From Fibrobacter succinogenes (lineage in GTDB: Bacteria; Fibrobacterota; Fibrobacteria; Fibrobacterales; Fibrobacteraceae), in contig CACWJY010000007.1 in the NCBI GenBank assembly GCA_902761355.1, positions 1-64,000 of the forward strand: a stretch of DNA of 64,000 nucleotides, in the 5' to 3' direction. Below, piece after piece: positions 62,319-64,000 of this stretch (position 1 is the first letter of the stretch; every line of letters begins with the position of its first letter). Both the position numbers and the translations under genes were made by a program. The notes below the pieces were generated by a model. That model made no database searches and was not told where the DNA came from. It saw only the letters and a program-made list of their open reading frames with translations.

Positions 62319-62352
62319 AATGGCTCTTTTGATTGACGTTTATTTTTGGGCG

Positions 62353-62383
62353 CAAATTTAGAAATTCTGAGCGATTATGGCAA
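62353..62383 (-). promoter_or_regulatory. typA promoter: TAAATTTG with TTG 20 bases upstream
   Basis: TAAATTTG occupies 62353-62360 on the minus strand and TTG 62381-62383, exactly 20 bases upstream of it. It matches the spacing of the tRNA-Gln promoter. The typA ATG is 34 bases downstream of the box. Confidence 0.7.
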
Positions 62384-62403
62384 TGTTTGTGGGGCAAGTT
62401 TAC

Positions 62404-62411
62404 TATATTTG
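62404..62411 (+). promoter_or_regulatory. TAnnTTTG element 7 bases before ATG 62419
   Basis: TATATTTG followed by GGGTATT and the ATG, without a Shine-Dalgarno. A leaderless message is likely. It is divergent from the typA promoter within 45 bases. Confidence 0.5.
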
Positions 62412-62418
62412 GGGTATT

Positions 62419-62874
62419 ATGGCAAAAGAACTCGAAAATTTTGATGATGATGAAATGGATGAAGCCGCCCTCGAAAAGTTTGAATCCGAGGAATCCCTTA
62501 GCCAGGCTCCCCAGGTTCGCGATTACAGCGACCGCCGTATCCTGATTTGGGAAGAAGACGATGCTCATCGCGAGGCTTGCCTTGAAGTGCTGACGGACCT
62601 TTTGGTGGGTGCTACCATCAAGGCGGTAAAGACCGAAGCCGAAGCCCAGGAACAGCTCGAAAATGACGACTGGGACACGTTTGTTGTCGATTTTTACACC
62701 GAAGGGGTTTCTTCGAGCGACTTTATCAAGAGCGCGAACAACTATCCTGGGTCGATTCTTGTGGCAATCAATATGGCACCGCTGTCGCTCCCCGAAGAAC
62801 GCGACCCGGCCCATACTGAACTTTTGCGTAGGCTGTTCGACGTCGAACGCGCCAATACGCAGATTCATGCTTAG
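62419..62874 (+). CDS. Receiver-like (CheY-fold) protein with acidic N-terminus
   Basis: A protein of 151 residues. After an acidic stretch (ENFDDDEMDEAALEKFESEE) comes a receiver-like domain. RRILIWEEDDAHREACLEVLTDL holds the acidic pair and VVDFYTEG the possible phosphorylated Asp. The conserved Thr/Ser and Lys near the end are not clear, so phosphorylation is uncertain. ATG 62419 is chosen because it follows TATATTTG; a longer start at 62377 lacks support. No histidine kinase is adjacent. It ends 6 bases before the convergent gene. Confidence 0.7.
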   Translation: MAKELENFDDDEMDEAALEKFESEESLSQAPQVRDYSDRRILIWEEDDAHREACLEVLTDLLVGATIKAVKTEAEAQEQLENDDWDTFVVDFYTEGVSSSDFIKSANNYPGSILVAINMAPLSLPEERDPAHTELLRRLFDVERANTQIHA

Positions 62875-62880
62875 TTCTTA

Positions 62881-64000
62881 CTAAATCATTCCAGGGGTTG
62901 GTTTCTCTAGCTTCCAAGCCGAAGAATCCGCCCTATTTTTCCAAGCGTCCATATTCAGTTGGGCGCTTAATCCATATTTGCTAGAACCTAGAGCGGGAAC
63001 CACGTTCGTGTGTAGCGAGTCGGGTTCGCTTGCGTAGTAAAGCGAATCGATGGTTTCTCCGTTGCATTTAAGGACGACGCTCCCCTTGGAATTGCCCATG
63101 GCGTACCAGCCGTCGGTATTGATAAACAGGGGGGTGGTGTTCTCACTCCCGGGGTCGCCCAAAACAAGAGTCTGCCTTGGAGCAATTTCGCTTGCGGTGA
63201 GTGGAATGTGGCGCATGCTGCTGGAACTAGTGAGTCCGATGGTGCAGTCGTCCAGGATCAGCGTATCTAGGCTCCCGTTGTAGATTTCGACGAATTCAAA
63301 TTGCGTTGAGTCGGACTTGTCTGGAGCAGAAAAATATTCCGTAATCAGCAGGTCGTCTTGATGCGGAGTCCTGAAACCAGCCTTAAGGGGAATGGTGATT
63401 TCGACAAGGCGTTCTTGGGCGGCTTGAATCGACACTGAAACCTTGCTCCGGAGCGAATTGAGCGTGAAGTCCGGAACGGGGCTGTCTTCGGTAAGTAGGA
63501 ACTTGTCGGAGAGACTGTAGATGGCGTTGTTGTCGTAATCAAAAAGTGAAATCTGCACGCCGTATTCAACTCCGAGCGGGAGCATCTCACTTTTGAAGGT
63601 GATTCCTGTGGTTGTCTCTGTTGCCAGGATTTCGTAACGATTATCTTCTGAGGTGAGTACCATTTGTCCGCCGGCAATTCCGATTTCGTTTTTGAGTCCG
63701 AGAGGGATTTCGACATAGACAAAACCTACGATCGGGTGCATTTGGATAGACAGGTTTGTGGTGGTCCCCGCTTCGAGCTTGGTCTCGATTTCACCCTTTT
63801 GCATTAAGGCTCCGTTGGCGTATATTTTTGCCTTAAACTTCCACGAGTCACTCGGAAAGAGCTCCATGTTGAAGTCCGGGTTTTCGGTCGAATGGACGTA
63901 GTGGACGGTATCTGTGCCGTATCCGTCTAGCACTAGGCTGTCTAGGAGCGGCGTTGCGCTGTAGGCGAGCTTTAGGGCAACATTTGCGATTTTAGTCGAG
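62881..64000 (-). CDS. Lamin-tail-domain protein, C-terminal part (5' end outside the window)
   Basis: The reading frame is open to the window edge and continues upstream of the internal GTG at 63933. About 373 residues are seen. The C-terminal part, LLITEYFSAPDKSDSTQFEFVEIYNGS, SSSSMRHIPL and QTLVLGDPGSENTTPLFINTDGWYAMGN, matches the lamin tail domain (LTD), a beta-sandwich of surface or nuclease proteins. Upstream it is beta-rich (VGFVYVEIPLGL). No catalytic domain or sorting tail is seen. Probably a surface protein. Confidence 0.78.
   Translation of the reverse strand, partial: STKIANVALKLAYSATPLLDSLVLDGYGTDTVHYVHSTENPDFNMELFPSDSWKFKAKIYANGALMQKGEIETKLEAGTTTNLSIQMHPIVGFVYVEIPLGLKNEIGIAGGQMVLTSEDNRYEILATETTTGITFKSEMLPLGVEYGVQISLFDYDNNAIYSLSDKFLLTEDSPVPDFTLNSLRSKVSVSIQAAQERLVEITIPLKAGFRTPHQDDLLITEYFSAPDKSDSTQFEFVEIYNGSLDTLILDDCTIGLTSSSSMRHIPLTASEIAPRQTLVLGDPGSENTTPLFINTDGWYAMGNSKGSVVLKCNGETIDSLYYASEPDSLHTNVVPALGSSKYGLSAQLNMDAWKNRADSSAWKLEKPTPGMI

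Noticed and set aside
60405-62336. Plus-strand reading frame of 643 codons
   Set aside because: Antisense shadow of typA, which has all G motifs intact.

Overview
The window looks like chromosome from a Fibrobacter species (phylum Fibrobacterota, anaerobic fibre degraders of the gut). Support comes from a FISUMP-domain (TIGR02145-type) lipoprotein and a broken second copy, a TIGR02147-type regulator, secreted plant-cell-wall enzymes with Ser-rich linkers and C-terminal sorting tails of the type IX secretion kind, and GH5 cellulase, GH11 xylanase, PL1 pectate lyase and GH116 genes. It is densely coded accessory and housekeeping DNA. I see no insertion sequence, prophage or CRISPR array.

Layout. 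1-3.4 kb: 5' part of a GH116 gene (minus) and a GH11 xylanase, each with a probable one-base frameshift at a short A-run. 3.5-11.3 kb: RmlD-type reductase, mini zinc-ribbon protein, HrpA-like helicase, then lipoprotein, SurA-like chaperone and FtsE. 11.3-16.1 kb (minus): pseudouridine synthase, arginase-fold protein, radical SAM protein, CLC transporter of the fluoride-type branch, CvfB. 16.2-24.4 kb (plus): phosphoesterase, CcsBA cytochrome c assembly protein, dGTPase, HAD nucleotidase, FISUMP lipoprotein, a secreted protein and a PDZ protein. 24.4-34.4 kb: envelope genes on both strands, including Lnt, RsmI and LpxH. 34.6-36.9 kb: TIGR02147 regulator plus lipoprotein. 36.9-45.2 kb: tRNA-Gln, rRNA methyltransferase, PEGA protein, then thioredoxin-hisF-tldD-dapB-permease. 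45.2-52.1 kb: sugar-kinase-like protein with an EIIA domain, a surface polysaccharide group (Wzi-like barrel and three glycosyltransferases) and a MauE-like protein. 52.3-57.4 kb: pectate lyase and GH5 cellulase. 57.5-64 kb: small membrane proteins, thiD, FISUMP pseudogene, typA, a receiver-like protein and a lamin-tail-domain protein.

The most interesting general signal is transcriptional. A TAnnTTTG element, the Bacteroidota-type -7 box, lies upstream of the tRNA and many first-of-operon genes. At several genes only 4-7 bases separate it from the ATG, with no Shine-Dalgarno, which suggests leaderless messages. Genes inside operons instead have AAGGAG-like sites or overlapping stop-start codons. 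Other points worth a look are two alpha/beta-hydrolase-like proteins with Gly in place of the nucleophile Ser, a tandem pair of diverged single-pass membrane proteins, and convergent genes whose stop codons touch or overlap.
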